Of a stretch of DNA of 23,949 bases, positions 6,784-13,779 are shown piece by piece (position 1 is the first letter of the stretch; every line of letters starts with the position of its first letter). The notes beneath the pieces were generated by a model, which saw only the letters and a program-made list of their open reading frames with translations, was not told the DNA's origin and searched no databases. The DNA comes from a virus. The position numbers and the translations under genes are program-made. The stretch is from positions 1 to 23,949 of IMG/VR virus record IMGVR_UViG_3300042868_003393; one strand, 5' to 3'.

Positions 6784-7121
6784 TACTTAACTCCGAATGT
6801 GTTCAATGCTGGTTGCAATGTGTTAATCAATTCAGTCTCGCGGGCATGTGCAGGGCGCTTGCCACGCACAACTTCCAACTTACCGAATACGAAACGCTCG
6901 GCACCACGTTCACGCAATGCACGAGACAGGCCCCAATCTTTGTTCTCAGTCATGGCCCGTTGCATGTGCTTTTGCATACGACGGCGCAGTGTCTTGAAAA
7001 CATTGCCCTTGAAAGACAATGCAGTCAGGCCGATGTAGTACTCAAGTGTTACAGTATCTTGGATAAAGTAGATCACTTGGTTACGATCAGTTCTACGCTT
7101 GCGGACGATTTTTGAGTTCAT
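6783..7121 (-). CDS. GIY-YIG nuclease-like protein (112 aa)
   Basis: Shows the small GIY-YIG fold in order: VIYFI (16-20, the 'GIY' strand), YYIG (28-31, 'YIG'), LRRRMQKH (catalytic Arg region), an acidic catalytic Glu in ARETELI, and Asn in QPALN. GIY-YIG enzymes cut DNA using a single metal; in phages they are homing endonucleases or host-DNA nucleases. It has no DNA-binding extension, so free-standing homing activity is uncertain. The -10 box of the promoter at 7128 ends exactly 6 bases before the ATG and no Shine-Dalgarno sequence exists, so the mRNA is probably leaderless. Confidence 0.7.
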   Translation of the reverse strand: MNSKIVRKRRTDRNQVIYFIQDTVTLEYYIGLTALSFKGNVFKTLRRRMQKHMQRAMTENKDWGLSRALRERGAERFVFGKLEVVRGKRPAHARETELINTLQPALNTFGVK

Positions 7122-7127
7122 AAGTGT

Positions 7128-7156
7128 ATTATATACCCAAAGTGATTTATTGTCAA
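7128..7156 (-). promoter_or_regulatory. Sigma70-type promoter giving a leaderless mRNA
   Basis: Minus strand TTGACA, spacer of 17 ending TTTGGGTA, TATAAT, then ACACTT and ATG. With the usual -10 to +1 distance, the A of ATG (7121) is +1. Confidence 0.9.
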
Positions 7157-7169
7157 CCTTTGGGTAACC

Positions 7170-7313
7170 TCAATCCATAAACCACACAACACCGTCCACA
7201 ACCTCTACTTCGCCGGAGAAGTCTCCTTCGTATTCTCCACCGTTCTGGGAAACCATTATTTCAGATTCCCCATCCAACTGGGACAACAATTCTATCAATT
7301 CACGTACTAACAT
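7170..7313 (-). CDS. Small acidic phage protein (47 aa)
   Basis: MLVRELIELLSQLDGESEIMVS... then an acidic beta-rich C-terminus (EGDFSGEVEVVDGVVWFMD). The N-terminal 'ELIELL..LD.E.E(I/V)MV' is a recurrent phage motif of unknown function. Ribosome binding site AAAGGTGAAG; promoter at 7343 upstream. Confidence 0.7.
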   Translation of the reverse strand: MLVRELIELLSQLDGESEIMVSQNGGEYEGDFSGEVEVVDGVVWFMD

Positions 7314-7342
7314 TTTCTTCACCTTTTATTTAACTTACCCAT

Positions 7343-7371
7343 AGTATAACAGGTTACCCATTTATTGTCAA
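7343..7371 (-). promoter_or_regulatory. Sigma70-type promoter
   Basis: Minus strand TTGACA, 17-base spacer, TATACT; 30 bases before the gene at 7170-7313. Confidence 0.85.
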
Positions 7372-7489
7372 ATTTCGGGCAAAAGCTTTCTTGTCAGTCA
7401 GAGTCAATCCCTAGATAAAGTATCGGTCCTAGCGTCCCTGAGGTACTAAAATGAGTACTTTTGTTTCAGAAAAATGTAACTACAAAGTA
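7372..7489. other. Short noncoding gap
   Basis: No credible gene. It holds a small hairpin (GTACT at 7443-7447 with AGTAC at 7454-7458) followed on the plus strand by TTTTGTTT. For the minus-strand operon that ends at 7490 it lacks a U-run on the right side, so I do not call it a terminator. Confidence 0.5.
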
Positions 7490-7888
7490 TTACCATAGAT
7501 GCGGTTCGTGGGTTGGCTCGTCTTTCAGAATCATGCAAATTTCTTGTTTCTCAGAATAAATCAATCCCACCGCTTCCAATATAGCTCGGCGTTCCTCTGC
7601 GGACATCTTCAACCATTCTTTAACAACTTCATAAGAGCCATGAGTTACCCCATTTACCAAATGATTCATGATCCACGATACTGTTTTCTTCAATGCAACT
7701 ATTGTGTTTGCAGGATGACTTCCACTTATTGCCGACATAAAATCATTTGCAAATACTGCATTCCAGAAGCCACCGGGATGAAAACCATGAACAAGATAAT
7801 TGAAAATAGGATCAGCGTATTCTTTGGGAACTTCGTATTGTGCGAACGTTCCCATGAAACGATTCTTACTATGCTTTGAAAGTTTCAT
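7490..7888 (-). CDS. Conserved phage protein (132 aa)
   Basis: MKLSKHSKNRFMGTFAQYEVPKEYADPIFNYLVHGFHPGGFWNAV... followed by ANDFMSAISGSHPANTI and a helical C-terminus with SAEERRAIL. The 'FMGTFAQYEVP...NYLVHGF.PG.FW' pattern is one I associate with hypothetical proteins found in many phages; no function is known. Its start overlaps the TOPRIM gene's stop, suggesting joint expression. Confidence 0.7.
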   Translation of the reverse strand: MKLSKHSKNRFMGTFAQYEVPKEYADPIFNYLVHGFHPGGFWNAVFANDFMSAISGSHPANTIVALKKTVSWIMNHLVNGVTHGSYEVVKEWLKMSAEERRAILEAVGLIYSEKQEICMILKDEPTHEPHLW

Positions 7889-8406
7889 ACAAACCTCGCT
7901 ACCAGATTGTTTACAAATTCGTCCGAGCTATCGCCCAGGTCATGGTCTTCACAGAATACAGCAACATCACCGAACTTGGCAAGTTTGCGACCTGCATCAT
8001 CGTTATCACATACTGCGACAACTTTGCGGTTCAGCATTGTTAACCAGTTACTCAAGTCTTTACCTGTGTTGTTGCTGAGGACTGCAAGTGCGCTAACACC
8101 TTTAGCCGTCAGTCGTGCGGCATCGAACACACCTTCACACACGAAAACAACATTAGGAGTCAAGTGCAAACTTTCTACTCCCCACAATGCAAGTGTAGGT
8201 TGCTTGCGATAAGTGAAATACTTGCCCGATTTTGGATTGTTGTTAGGCTTCTTTTCGCCCTCCGGTCTGTATTGTTGATAACCAACAACTTGACCACTCA
8301 GATTGTACAGGAAGAATGTAGCAACACGCTCAACCTCGTCCACCATAGGACGATGCAACTCTAAGTCTAGGTGTCTGTCTTTGAGGTGTTCTGTAACTGT
8401 TTTCAT
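7885..8406 (-). CDS. TOPRIM-domain protein (primase-like fragment)
   Basis: 173 aa. The C-terminal half is a TOPRIM domain: VFVCEGVFDAARLT (catalytic Glu91) and VVAVCDNDDAGRKLA (metal-binding Asp134 and Asp136). The preceding half has no zinc finger and no RNA-polymerase-like primase domain, but the 'YFTYRKQPTLALWG' part fits the segment before TOPRIM in phage primases. It could be a minimal primase-like or topoisomerase-type nuclease acting on DNA or RNA. The -10 box ends 6 bases before the ATG, so a leaderless mRNA is likely. Confidence 0.75.
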   Translation of the reverse strand: MKTVTEHLKDRHLDLELHRPMVDEVERVATFFLYNLSGQVVGYQQYRPEGEKKPNNNPKSGKYFTYRKQPTLALWGVESLHLTPNVVFVCEGVFDAARLTAKGVSALAVLSNNTGKDLSNWLTMLNRKVVAVCDNDDAGRKLAKFGDVAVFCEDHDLGDSSDEFVNNLVARFV

Positions 8407-8412
8407 GCCTCA

Positions 8413-8441
8413 ATTATAAACCCAAACTGATTATTAGTCAA
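8413..8441 (-). promoter_or_regulatory. Sigma70-type promoter giving a leaderless mRNA
   Basis: Minus strand TTGACT, 17-base spacer with CAGTTTGGGTT, TATAAT, TGAGGC, ATG (8406). The predicted +1 is the start codon. Confidence 0.88.
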
Positions 8442-8462
8442 GTTTGGGTCGTAGTACTTTAG

Positions 8463-8654
8463 TTACACTTTTGTGATTTCAGCACGGAAGAAATATTCAG
8501 GGTTACCGTCTTTTTCCCAGTGCAATTTGTAGGCTTCCGCTTCGGGTAGAGTGGTGAAGTACTTAGTGTCATTCGGATCAACACGTTGTCCCCAACCTCT
8601 TTCGTATTCAGTGACAGTGACTTTATAAACACCACTCAGTTTGACTTCTGCCAT
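8463..8654 (-). CDS. Small phage protein (63 aa)
   Basis: MAEVKLSGVYKVTVTEYERGWGQRVD...YFTTLPEAEAYKLHWEKDG...; a beta-beta-alpha-type small fold with AAGGAAG upstream and its own promoter at 8696. Function unknown. Confidence 0.65.
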   Translation of the reverse strand: MAEVKLSGVYKVTVTEYERGWGQRVDPNDTKYFTTLPEAEAYKLHWEKDGNPEYFFRAEITKV

Positions 8655-8695
8655 ATCGTCTTCCTTTCTCGGGGGTTGCTATCTACTGTACTTAC

Positions 8696-8724
8696 AGTAT
8701 AGTACCTTATCCTTTTTTTGTCAA
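8696..8724 (-). promoter_or_regulatory. Sigma70-type promoter
   Basis: Minus strand TTGACA, 17-base spacer (AAAAAAAGGATAAGGTAC), TATACT. It lies over the 3' end of the zincin gene. Confidence 0.85.
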
Positions 8725-9156
8725 GGATAATTGTATAGCTTCATTAAGTATTTTCTGTTGTTTTTCTACAACATCTACTTCCCAAGGTAAACTGGCATGT
8801 TCTTTAACTGTTAATTGTCTTGCATGAGGGAAATTATATTTTTTGTTTTTCCATACATAAGTACCATCACGTATTACGCTTAATAACCCCGTATGAGTTT
8901 GATTTAAGTGTATTAGTTCATGTACTAATGCAGGGACAATCTCTTTAGCAGTTAGTGTATTATTAATCCTAACTCTATTTTTGAATCTATTATCTAGTAT
9001 AGTTTCCCCGTATACTGAAGGACTTAAATTAGCAAACTCAATCTCAACTGTCTCTGGTAAATCTATTATACGAGAAACTGATTCACATAACTTTATAGCC
9101 ACGGCTTCACGTTGTAATGATTTACCTTCAGCTTGGTATATGAATATTACTTTCAT
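8707..9156 (-). CDS. Small zincin-like metalloprotease (HExxH)
   Basis: 149 aa. Residues 77-83 (LVHELIH) form the HExxH zinc site, with Glu80 as the likely catalytic base; the downstream PWEVDVVEKQ (Glu126 in the segment) is a plausible third ligand, as in gluzincin-type small peptidases. The N-terminal part is a short alpha/beta lead-in without a signal peptide, so it would act in the cytoplasm. I chose ATG 9156 (MKVIFIYQ) because GAGATTAAAG precedes it; it overlaps the upstream gene by 29 bases. Substrate unknown. Confidence 0.65.
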   Translation of the reverse strand: MKVIFIYQAEGKSLQREAVAIKLCESVSRIIDLPETVEIEFANLSPSVYGETILDNRFKNRVRINNTLTAKEIVPALVHELIHLNQTHTGLLSVIRDGTYVWKNKKYNFPHARQLTVKEHASLPWEVDVVEKQQKILNEAIQLSLTKKG

Positions 9157-9613
9157 CTTTAATCTCAACCGGGGCATTGGTGAGATATTCATAGTTAATA
9201 GTTTCTACGTTCTCTCTTAATATAATCGCACCGTTCTTTAAATGAAAACGTCTTGCTAAATTAGTTTTAGGACTTAATGTTACAAAGCGAGTAACACTAG
9301 GATATTGTTCTTGTATCGCTTTAACTGCCCTGAATAATAGTTCCTGACCTTTACCACTCTTATAACTCCATATAGTATAGAATACTGCGGTAGTAGGTAC
9401 TTGAGTTGTATTTGATAATCCTGCTACGTCTTCTGGTACAAAATCATGGAAACTGACGCAAACCATTGCTTCTGGATTTTGTTCTTGATCGGTTAATGCG
9501 GCAATCATTCTCCCGTCACTAACTCTAAAGTCAGCAGGGATTTCAGGACGAACAGGGTCATCCTTTATAAACTGTAATAATGTGTGTGAGAGGTCTTTGA
9601 TGAATTGTAGCAT
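9128..9613 (-). CDS. GNAT-like acyltransferase (tentative)
   Basis: 161 aa. Residues 30-70 contain beta-strands (GRMIAAL, AMVCVSFH) and 81-130 the segment AVFYTIWSYKSGKGQELLFRAVKAI, which resembles the GNAT acetyl-CoA-binding turn (xxGxGxxLL), followed by VTRFVTLSP and NLARRFHLKNGA like GNAT strands 5-6. The target is unknown. The start is divergent from, and only 15 bases away from, the plus-strand PP-loop gene; its base composition is AT-rich like that neighbour. Confidence 0.55.
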   Translation of the reverse strand: MLQFIKDLSHTLLQFIKDDPVRPEIPADFRVSDGRMIAALTDQEQNPEAMVCVSFHDFVPEDVAGLSNTTQVPTTAVFYTIWSYKSGKGQELLFRAVKAIQEQYPSVTRFVTLSPKTNLARRFHLKNGAIILRENVETINYEYLTNAPVEIKDESNIHIPS

Positions 9614-9615
9614 GA

Positions 9616-9659
9616 TATAAATCTATTTATGTTAAACGTAAAATATACTGATATAAATA
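9616..9659 (+). promoter_or_regulatory. Two T4-like late promoters in tandem
   Basis: TATAAATC (9616-9623) lies 5 bases before ATG 9629, and TATAAATA (9652-9659) lies 5 bases before the in-frame ATG 9665. TATAAATA is the -10 element of T4-like late promoters, which need no -35. Both place +1 at a start codon. Confidence 0.7.
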
Positions 9660-9664
9660 TCAAT

Positions 9665-10570
9665 ATGTCTGAAATTATTGAATGGTCTGCCGGTTTACAT
9701 AACTACAGGAAATGTAAATTAAAGGTAGATGGGAACGTAAACAACTTTATAACCGAATTAACTGATAATGAGTTTGAACCCGATAGGGATATTGCTGACA
9801 TTTTTGCGGATCATTTAAGTAACAGACAAACTCCCAAAGTAGAAGTATTATACAGCGGTGGGTTAGACAGTGAACTAGTTCTATTATCCTGCATTAGGAG
9901 AAACATACCGATTATTGCAATGACACTGGTTATAAAAATAGACGGTATGATTGCTAATACACATGATTTATATTATGCCGAAAAGTTCTGTCGGGAACAT
10001 AATATTGAACAAAAATTATTTGTATTAAATGCTAATGACTTTTACAATAGCGGTGAGTATATGGAGTATTTGATTCCGTATAGAATCACAGAACCGCATA
10101 TAGCTACTCATTTATGGTTATTAGAAAAATGTAATCAGTACCCTATTATAGGTGGTGATTGGCCGTGGCCACATGCATACAAACCAGAGAAAGTATTAAG
10201 TCCTTTTAAACTAGAGTTTTCCAGTTATGAAAGATTTATGCAGGATAAAGGTATGTACGGTATTGGGAATATGATAAGTCATAGCTTAGAATCTAGTTGT
10301 AGAATGATTCAGTTACACTTAGATAACTACCAAGAAAAGATTAATAATGTCACGTTGAAATACAATATGTATAGTCAACTAGAACCTAATATAGAGCCTA
10401 GACTAAAGAGTCATGGTTGGGAAATTGCTAGAACCAGTAACTTTTATCTTGTACCTAAAAGACTTGAACTAGTAAAAAAAGTGTATCCTACTAGAGCACA
10501 TATTAAATGGGGTGATACTATCAGTAGACTACTTAACTCACCTGTTAATGAAAGTTCTGTATTTAAATAG
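9665..10570 (+). CDS. PP-loop ATPase (QueC/asparagine-synthase-like superfamily)
   Basis: 301 aa from ATG 9665 (an in-frame ATG at 9629 would add 12 residues). Residues 62-69 (LYSGGLDS) are the PP-loop SGGxDS that binds ATP pyrophosphate in N-type ATP pyrophosphatases such as QueC, asparagine synthase, tRNA thiolases and PAPS reductase. A following Rossmann-like alpha/beta part (IPIIAMTLVI, HDLYYAEKFCREHNIEQ) supports the family. No glutaminase domain and no zinc cluster are visible, so the substrate is not predictable. It is one of only three plus-strand genes, is AT-rich, has no Shine-Dalgarno site, and converges on the hydroxylase-like gene with an 8-base overlap. Confidence 0.75.
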   Translation: MSEIIEWSAGLHNYRKCKLKVDGNVNNFITELTDNEFEPDRDIADIFADHLSNRQTPKVEVLYSGGLDSELVLLSCIRRNIPIIAMTLVIKIDGMIANTHDLYYAEKFCREHNIEQKLFVLNANDFYNSGEYMEYLIPYRITEPHIATHLWLLEKCNQYPIIGGDWPWPHAYKPEKVLSPFKLEFSSYERFMQDKGMYGIGNMISHSLESSCRMIQLHLDNYQEKINNVTLKYNMYSQLEPNIEPRLKSHGWEIARTSNFYLVPKRLELVKKVYPTRAHIKWGDTISRLLNSPVNESSVFK

Positions 10571-11174
10571 AACGTTTGAGACCTTCGTAATCAAATCTAT
10601 ATGATGCTTCGCCTGACCTATCATTTTCATCCCAAATAGTTGGATCACATAAGTCAAATATAAAATGAGTTCGGTACTCATTACTCATATTCATAGCTCC
10701 ATGATGGACTCTATTATTAATCTCATATGCGTAATTTTCTGACAACCGTGTGTTGAAATTATACCACATGCTCAATGATTTATCATTTGTTTTTAATGGT
10801 ATATGTATCCTATGCGATACTTTATGAAACCAACTGTTATCGTAATGCAATTTAACTACTGATTTAGGTATTAATGTTGCTATTTCGCCATTGACCACAC
10901 GCATATGTTTATATCGTTCAGGTAAACAATCTCTGAGCAATGAACACACTTCTGTTAATCTTTTATCCGCATCAGTTAACTCCCTATCGTAAAATCCTTT
11001 AGGTGTTAATGGGGTGGGATAATATAATATTTTACTGTAGGGCGCTAATGCGTTATCATTGATTCTATCATACTTGTCAGAAGCCCAGTCAATCTGGCCA
11101 CATAGTTCTGCAGCCTCATTGATTAATTCGGGAGGGACCACACATATTTCTTTAAAATTAATATCTAATTGCAT
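10563..11174 (-). CDS. Aspartyl/asparaginyl beta-hydroxylase-like 2OG-Fe(II) oxygenase
   Basis: 203 aa. Core motifs in order: LHYDNS (His110, Asp112; iron ligands HxD), RIHIPL (122-127, typical of the family), W137 region, YEINNRVHHGAMN (second His, 157 or 158) and YRTHFIFDL (Arg168, 2-oxoglutarate anchor). The family hydroxylates Asp/Asn in proteins using Fe(II), O2 and 2-oxoglutarate. Phage versions have unknown targets. It begins 6 bases after CATAAATA, a late-promoter-like box, and has no Shine-Dalgarno site. Confidence 0.75.
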   Translation of the reverse strand: MQLDINFKEICVVPPELINEAAELCGQIDWASDKYDRINDNALAPYSKILYYPTPLTPKGFYDRELTDADKRLTEVCSLLRDCLPERYKHMRVVNGEIATLIPKSVVKLHYDNSWFHKVSHRIHIPLKTNDKSLSMWYNFNTRLSENYAYEINNRVHHGAMNMSNEYRTHFIFDLCDPTIWDENDRSGEASYRFDYEGLKRSI

Positions 11175-11180
11175 AAAGAG

Positions 11181-11188
11181 TATTTATG
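11181..11188 (-). promoter_or_regulatory. T4-like late promoter
   Basis: Minus strand CATAAATA followed by CTCTTT and ATG (11174); same geometry as the plus-strand late promoters. Confidence 0.6.
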
Positions 11189-11204
11189 CCCACATTATGG
11201 GAAA

Positions 11205-11387
11205 TTAAATCTCATTTTGCAAACGCTCTATTTCGGTTGCGGCTTCGTCAAGTAAATCAGCTATCCTATCAGGTTTATTTTCTTGTACAGATTTTCTATC
11301 TTGAATCTGTCTCCTAATCTCCGCTCGTTTTCTGAGGCGAAACACTAGGCTTTGTTGTGCTACTGGTAAATGTGATTCGTCAATCAT
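11205..11387 (-). CDS. Small helical phage protein (60 aa)
   Basis: MIDESHLPVAQQSLVFRLRKRAEIRRQIQDRKSVQENKPDRIADLLDEAATEIERLQ: charged, helical, probably coiled-coil toward the C-terminus (IADLLDEAATEIERLQ). ATGA overlap with the upstream gene. Last gene of the operon that starts at 13723. Confidence 0.65.
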   Translation of the reverse strand: MIDESHLPVAQQSLVFRLRKRAEIRRQIQDRKSVQENKPDRIADLLDEAATEIERLQNEI

Positions 11388-11644
11388 TCTTTGACTCCGA
11401 AATGTTTCCTAATTCTTTCTCTTGCAGTATACATCGCAGACGACTCGGTCATTGACTCTAAATATGTGGTCCTGGGGTCACAAACCGCGTTCATACATTC
11501 ACGCACAATCAACTCGGCGAACTTTTCGTAAATTTGTTGACTAAATCCTTTTATATCTTCTACTGCACAATTTTCAATATCAATTGGTTCATTGAAAGCC
11601 TCTTGTTGCGCCTGTATATGTAGTTCTCGAATTCGTTTGTTCAT
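11384..11644 (-). CDS. FAELIV-family small phage protein, copy 2
   Basis: 86 aa with MNKRIRELHIQAQQEAF, KFAELIVRECM and a C-terminal IRKHFGVKE. Closely related to the genes at 5110 and 12942, so a within-genome duplication. Function unknown. Confidence 0.75.
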   Translation of the reverse strand: MNKRIRELHIQAQQEAFNEPIDIENCAVEDIKGFSQQIYEKFAELIVRECMNAVCDPRTTYLESMTESSAMYTARERIRKHFGVKE

Positions 11645-11814
11645 GGATGTGGTCCTCTTCCCATGTAATAATCTGCCAATCGTTCCTCATGCTCTTCCTG
11701 CATTTCTGGAATCATCTTTTCCAACACCTTAAGAACCTTTTTCAGTCTACCTGGCTTATCACCAAAGGCAAAGATAATGGCTCTACGAATATCTAATTCT
11801 TCATAACTTTTCAT
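11641..11814 (-). CDS. Small helical protein (57 aa)
   Basis: MKSYEELDIRRAIIFAFGDKPGRLKKVLKVLEKMIPEMQEEHEERL..., charged and helical, overlapping both neighbours by 4 bases. No recognised domain. Confidence 0.65.
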   Translation of the reverse strand: MKSYEELDIRRAIIFAFGDKPGRLKKVLKVLEKMIPEMQEEHEERLADYYMGRGPHP

Positions 11815-11918
11815 TCTACCACCTTATATTGTGAAAAAGGATACGTTTCAATCAGCCACTCTAGTAGTTCTTCACTGTAGGGCAGTCTGATTGAATCGTA
11901 TTTATTTGTAATGTACAT
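11811..11918 (-). CDS. Micro-ORF (35 aa)
   Basis: MYITNKYDSIRLPYSEELLEWLIETYPFSQYKVVE. Coupled upstream to the RNA ligase gene (TAATG) and downstream by ATGA. Small but fits the packing of this operon exactly. Confidence 0.55.
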   Translation of the reverse strand: MYITNKYDSIRLPYSEELLEWLIETYPFSQYKVVE

Positions 11919-12829
11919 TACGCACTCACAAAGTTACGTACCCATGCTAGGCGAGCTTGCTCGTCCATACTAGTGTATTCAACAATGTTAGCACGAATAG
12001 CATCCACTAGTGGATAGTACTCTTCATCCAAGTTTTGCTTGATGTCCTTGTTCAGGTCAACTAGTTTGTCTGTACGAGGGTTACGTGCTACCCACTTTGA
12101 AGTCAAGTAGTAAGGGCTCTTGATCTTTGCGCCTACACCGTTTTCGTCATAGAACACAAAGCCTTCGTGCTTTACTGTCTTAACCAAGTTCTTCAATGCT
12201 GCCACTGTTACGTGGAAACATTCAGGGACAAAACAATGAAACATTTCAGATAATTGTTCTAGTACAGCAGGGTGATGACCCACTTCACTCTTCCAAGTCT
12301 TTTCACGATAACCCAAGATATACATACCAGGCTTTTCTACCACGATATGAGGGTCGTTAGGATGTACGCACTCAAACATGAAGGTCATGTCGCGGCAGTC
12401 ATCAGCCATTAGTGCCATTTGCCAGTCAGCCCAACACATATGCTTTAGCATCATTTCTTTTGCCATAGCAACAAAGTCACCTGATGTAGAACCAGTAGTG
12501 GACACTAACACATCGCCGTTATGCCAAGTCAACGACACCATGAAACCATTAACCTTACGGAAAGCAGTTACGATAGTATCAATCTCAGAAAACACAGGTG
12601 CTTCTTTCTCGATGCCATAGTTGTAGATTTTTGTGAAAGGATACGACACTAGGTTGAAATCCTTGTCCACAATAGATCCACGACACTCAGCAATGTACTC
12701 GTTCCACAGGTTGTCGTAAAACACCTTCTTCTTGTACTTGAGCACATAGATACCCGGGCCGGCCTCTTTCATATTCACTAGGCCCGAAGTCTCTACATAC
12801 TTTTTCAATTCTTCTTTAAACATATTCAT
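11918..12829 (-). CDS. rnlA: T4 RNA ligase 1-like ATP-dependent RNA ligase
   Basis: 303 aa. Nucleotidyltransferase motifs in order: ECRGSIVD (Arg50, typical upstream Arg of the Rnl1 group), motif I KVNG (Lys92 forms the AMP adduct), motif III/IIIa FMFECVHPND (Glu153), motif IV HEGFVFYD (Glu222), motif V AKIKSPYY (Lys235, Lys237). Joins 5'-phosphate to 3'-OH RNA ends; in T4 it repairs tRNA cut by anticodon nucleases. Shorter than T4 Rnl1 (374 aa), with a reduced C-terminal domain. The kinase gene at 13770 in the adjacent operon is its natural partner. Start could also be ATG 12823. Confidence 0.9.
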   Translation of the reverse strand: MNMFKEELKKYVETSGLVNMKEAGPGIYVLKYKKKVFYDNLWNEYIAECRGSIVDKDFNLVSYPFTKIYNYGIEKEAPVFSEIDTIVTAFRKVNGFMVSLTWHNGDVLVSTTGSTSGDFVAMAKEMMLKHMCWADWQMALMADDCRDMTFMFECVHPNDPHIVVEKPGMYILGYREKTWKSEVGHHPAVLEQLSEMFHCFVPECFHVTVAALKNLVKTVKHEGFVFYDENGVGAKIKSPYYLTSKWVARNPRTDKLVDLNKDIKQNLDEEYYPLVDAIRANIVEYTSMDEQARLAWVRNFVSA

Positions 12830-12942
12830 CCCATGTAATCTTGAGGGTAATCTAGTGGATCGGTTCTAACTTTGTCTACCCAACGGAAAAGCAAAATTAA
12901 ACCAATCACACCGATAACAAATCCTAGAATTTCTAGTAGCAT
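12826..12942 (-). CDS. Single-pass membrane micropeptide (38 aa)
   Basis: MLLEILGFVIGVIGLILLFRWVDKVRT...: hydrophobic first 20 residues then a polar tail. Starts inside the upstream stop (TGATG) and ends overlapping the RNA ligase start. Function unknown. Confidence 0.6.
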   Translation of the reverse strand: MLLEILGFVIGVIGLILLFRWVDKVRTDPLDYPQDYMG

Positions 12943-13154
12943 CAATGGTCCTTGTAATGTTCAATTACTGCATTGGCTACATCCAGATACTGATTGCTAG
13001 GCAATTGGTTAGCAACAACTTGCATTGTTTGTTTTACAATCAACTCGGCGAACTTTTCCAGATGATAGTCGTATTCACCAGCAGTGAATTTGCCGGGACG
13101 AGGCCACATTGATACGGTGGCTTCTTCCCACATTTCTTTGATTCGTTCACTCAT
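12942..13154 (-). CDS. FAELIV-family small phage protein, copy 3
   Basis: 70 aa: MSERIKEMWEEATVSM...KFAELIVKQTMQVV...VIEHYKDH. It keeps the N-terminal 'ERI.E' and the FAELIV core but has lost the HFGV(E/K)E tail found in copies at 5110 and 11384. Function unknown. Confidence 0.72.
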   Translation of the reverse strand: MSERIKEMWEEATVSMWPRPGKFTAGEYDYHLEKFAELIVKQTMQVVANQLPSNQYLDVANAVIEHYKDH

Positions 13155-13155
13155 A

Positions 13156-13692
13156 TCAAACTCCTACGTACTTACTTGCCTGAGCGTGAAGACCACGGTC
13201 ACCCTTAGTCATCACAGCCAACATCATACGCTTTTCTTCCAAGTAAGTCTTGGCGAAAGCAGGGTCATGTTCCATGATGCTCTTGCTGTTGGAGATCAAA
13301 TCTGCCAACTTGATGGTCTGTGCTTCTGCGGGCGCTTCGGCAGTGTGAGCACGATCCATTGCCTTGCGAACTGCACGATTGCCATCTTCGGGCTTTGAAA
13401 CGTCAGTTAACCAGCCAACAAGAGTAGCAATGTCGATGCCAAATGCCATGTGGATATCAGTAAAAGTACAACCAGTGTCTTCCACAACATCGTGCAACCA
13501 AGCGGCAGCAACCATGTCAGGAGTACTACCGGGAACGCCAGCTACGATCTTGGCAACCTCTGCAGGGTGAACGATGTAGGGCTCACCGGTGTACTTGCGC
13601 TTCTGTCCAACTGCGGCGTGAGCAGCCATAGCATAGACTTGTGCCTTACGCACTACATCCATACCACTTTGATCCATTGTAAAATCTTCCAT
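13156..13692 (-). CDS. HD-domain hydrolase, MESH1/SpoT-like
   Basis: 178 aa. GEPYIVHPAEVAKIV (36-50, the H of the HP..VA motif), AAAWLHDVVEDTG (catalytic HD pair, 64-76), and KLADLISNSKSI (about 129-140) form the SpoT/MESH1 HD hydrolase signature with the ED of 'HD.VEDT'. These enzymes hydrolyse (p)ppGpp in bacteria or the 2'-phosphate of NADPH in MESH1. No synthetase domain is present. A phage copy could lower alarmone levels. GGAG upstream of ATG 13692 and the promoter at 13723 make it the first gene of the RNA-ligase operon. Confidence 0.8.
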   Translation of the reverse strand: MEDFTMDQSGMDVVRKAQVYAMAAHAAVGQKRKYTGEPYIVHPAEVAKIVAGVPGSTPDMVAAAWLHDVVEDTGCTFTDIHMAFGIDIATLVGWLTDVSKPEDGNRAVRKAMDRAHTAEAPAEAQTIKLADLISNSKSIMEHDPAFAKTYLEEKRMMLAVMTKGDRGLHAQASKYVGV

Positions 13693-13722
13693 TGCTCACT
13701 CCGTTAATCAATCTAAGTATCT

Positions 13723-13751
13723 ATTATATGCCCAAATTGAATTAAAGTCAA
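13723..13751 (-). promoter_or_regulatory. Sigma70-type promoter, conserved-spacer class
   Basis: Minus strand TTGACT, 17-base spacer ending TTTGGGCA, TATAAT. It drives the HD hydrolase/RNA ligase operon. Confidence 0.9.
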
Positions 13752-13756
13752 CCTTT

Positions 13757-13779
13757 GAAAAGTAGTACTTTATACTACT
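13757..13779 (-). terminator. Rho-independent terminator
   Basis: Minus strand AGTAGTA, loop TAAAG, TACTACT, then TTTTC: a perfect 7-bp stem (AT-rich) with a short U-run, overlapping the stop codon of the kinase gene and ending just before the next promoter. Confidence 0.55.

Noticed and set aside
6799-7038. Plus-strand reading frames opposite the GIY-YIG gene
   Set aside because: They are shadows of a well-supported minus-strand gene with promoter and motifs.
7443-7466. Hairpin GTACT/AGTAC followed by TTTTGTTT as a terminator
   Set aside because: The U-run is on the plus strand where no gene is transcribed; on the minus strand the tail is not U-rich.
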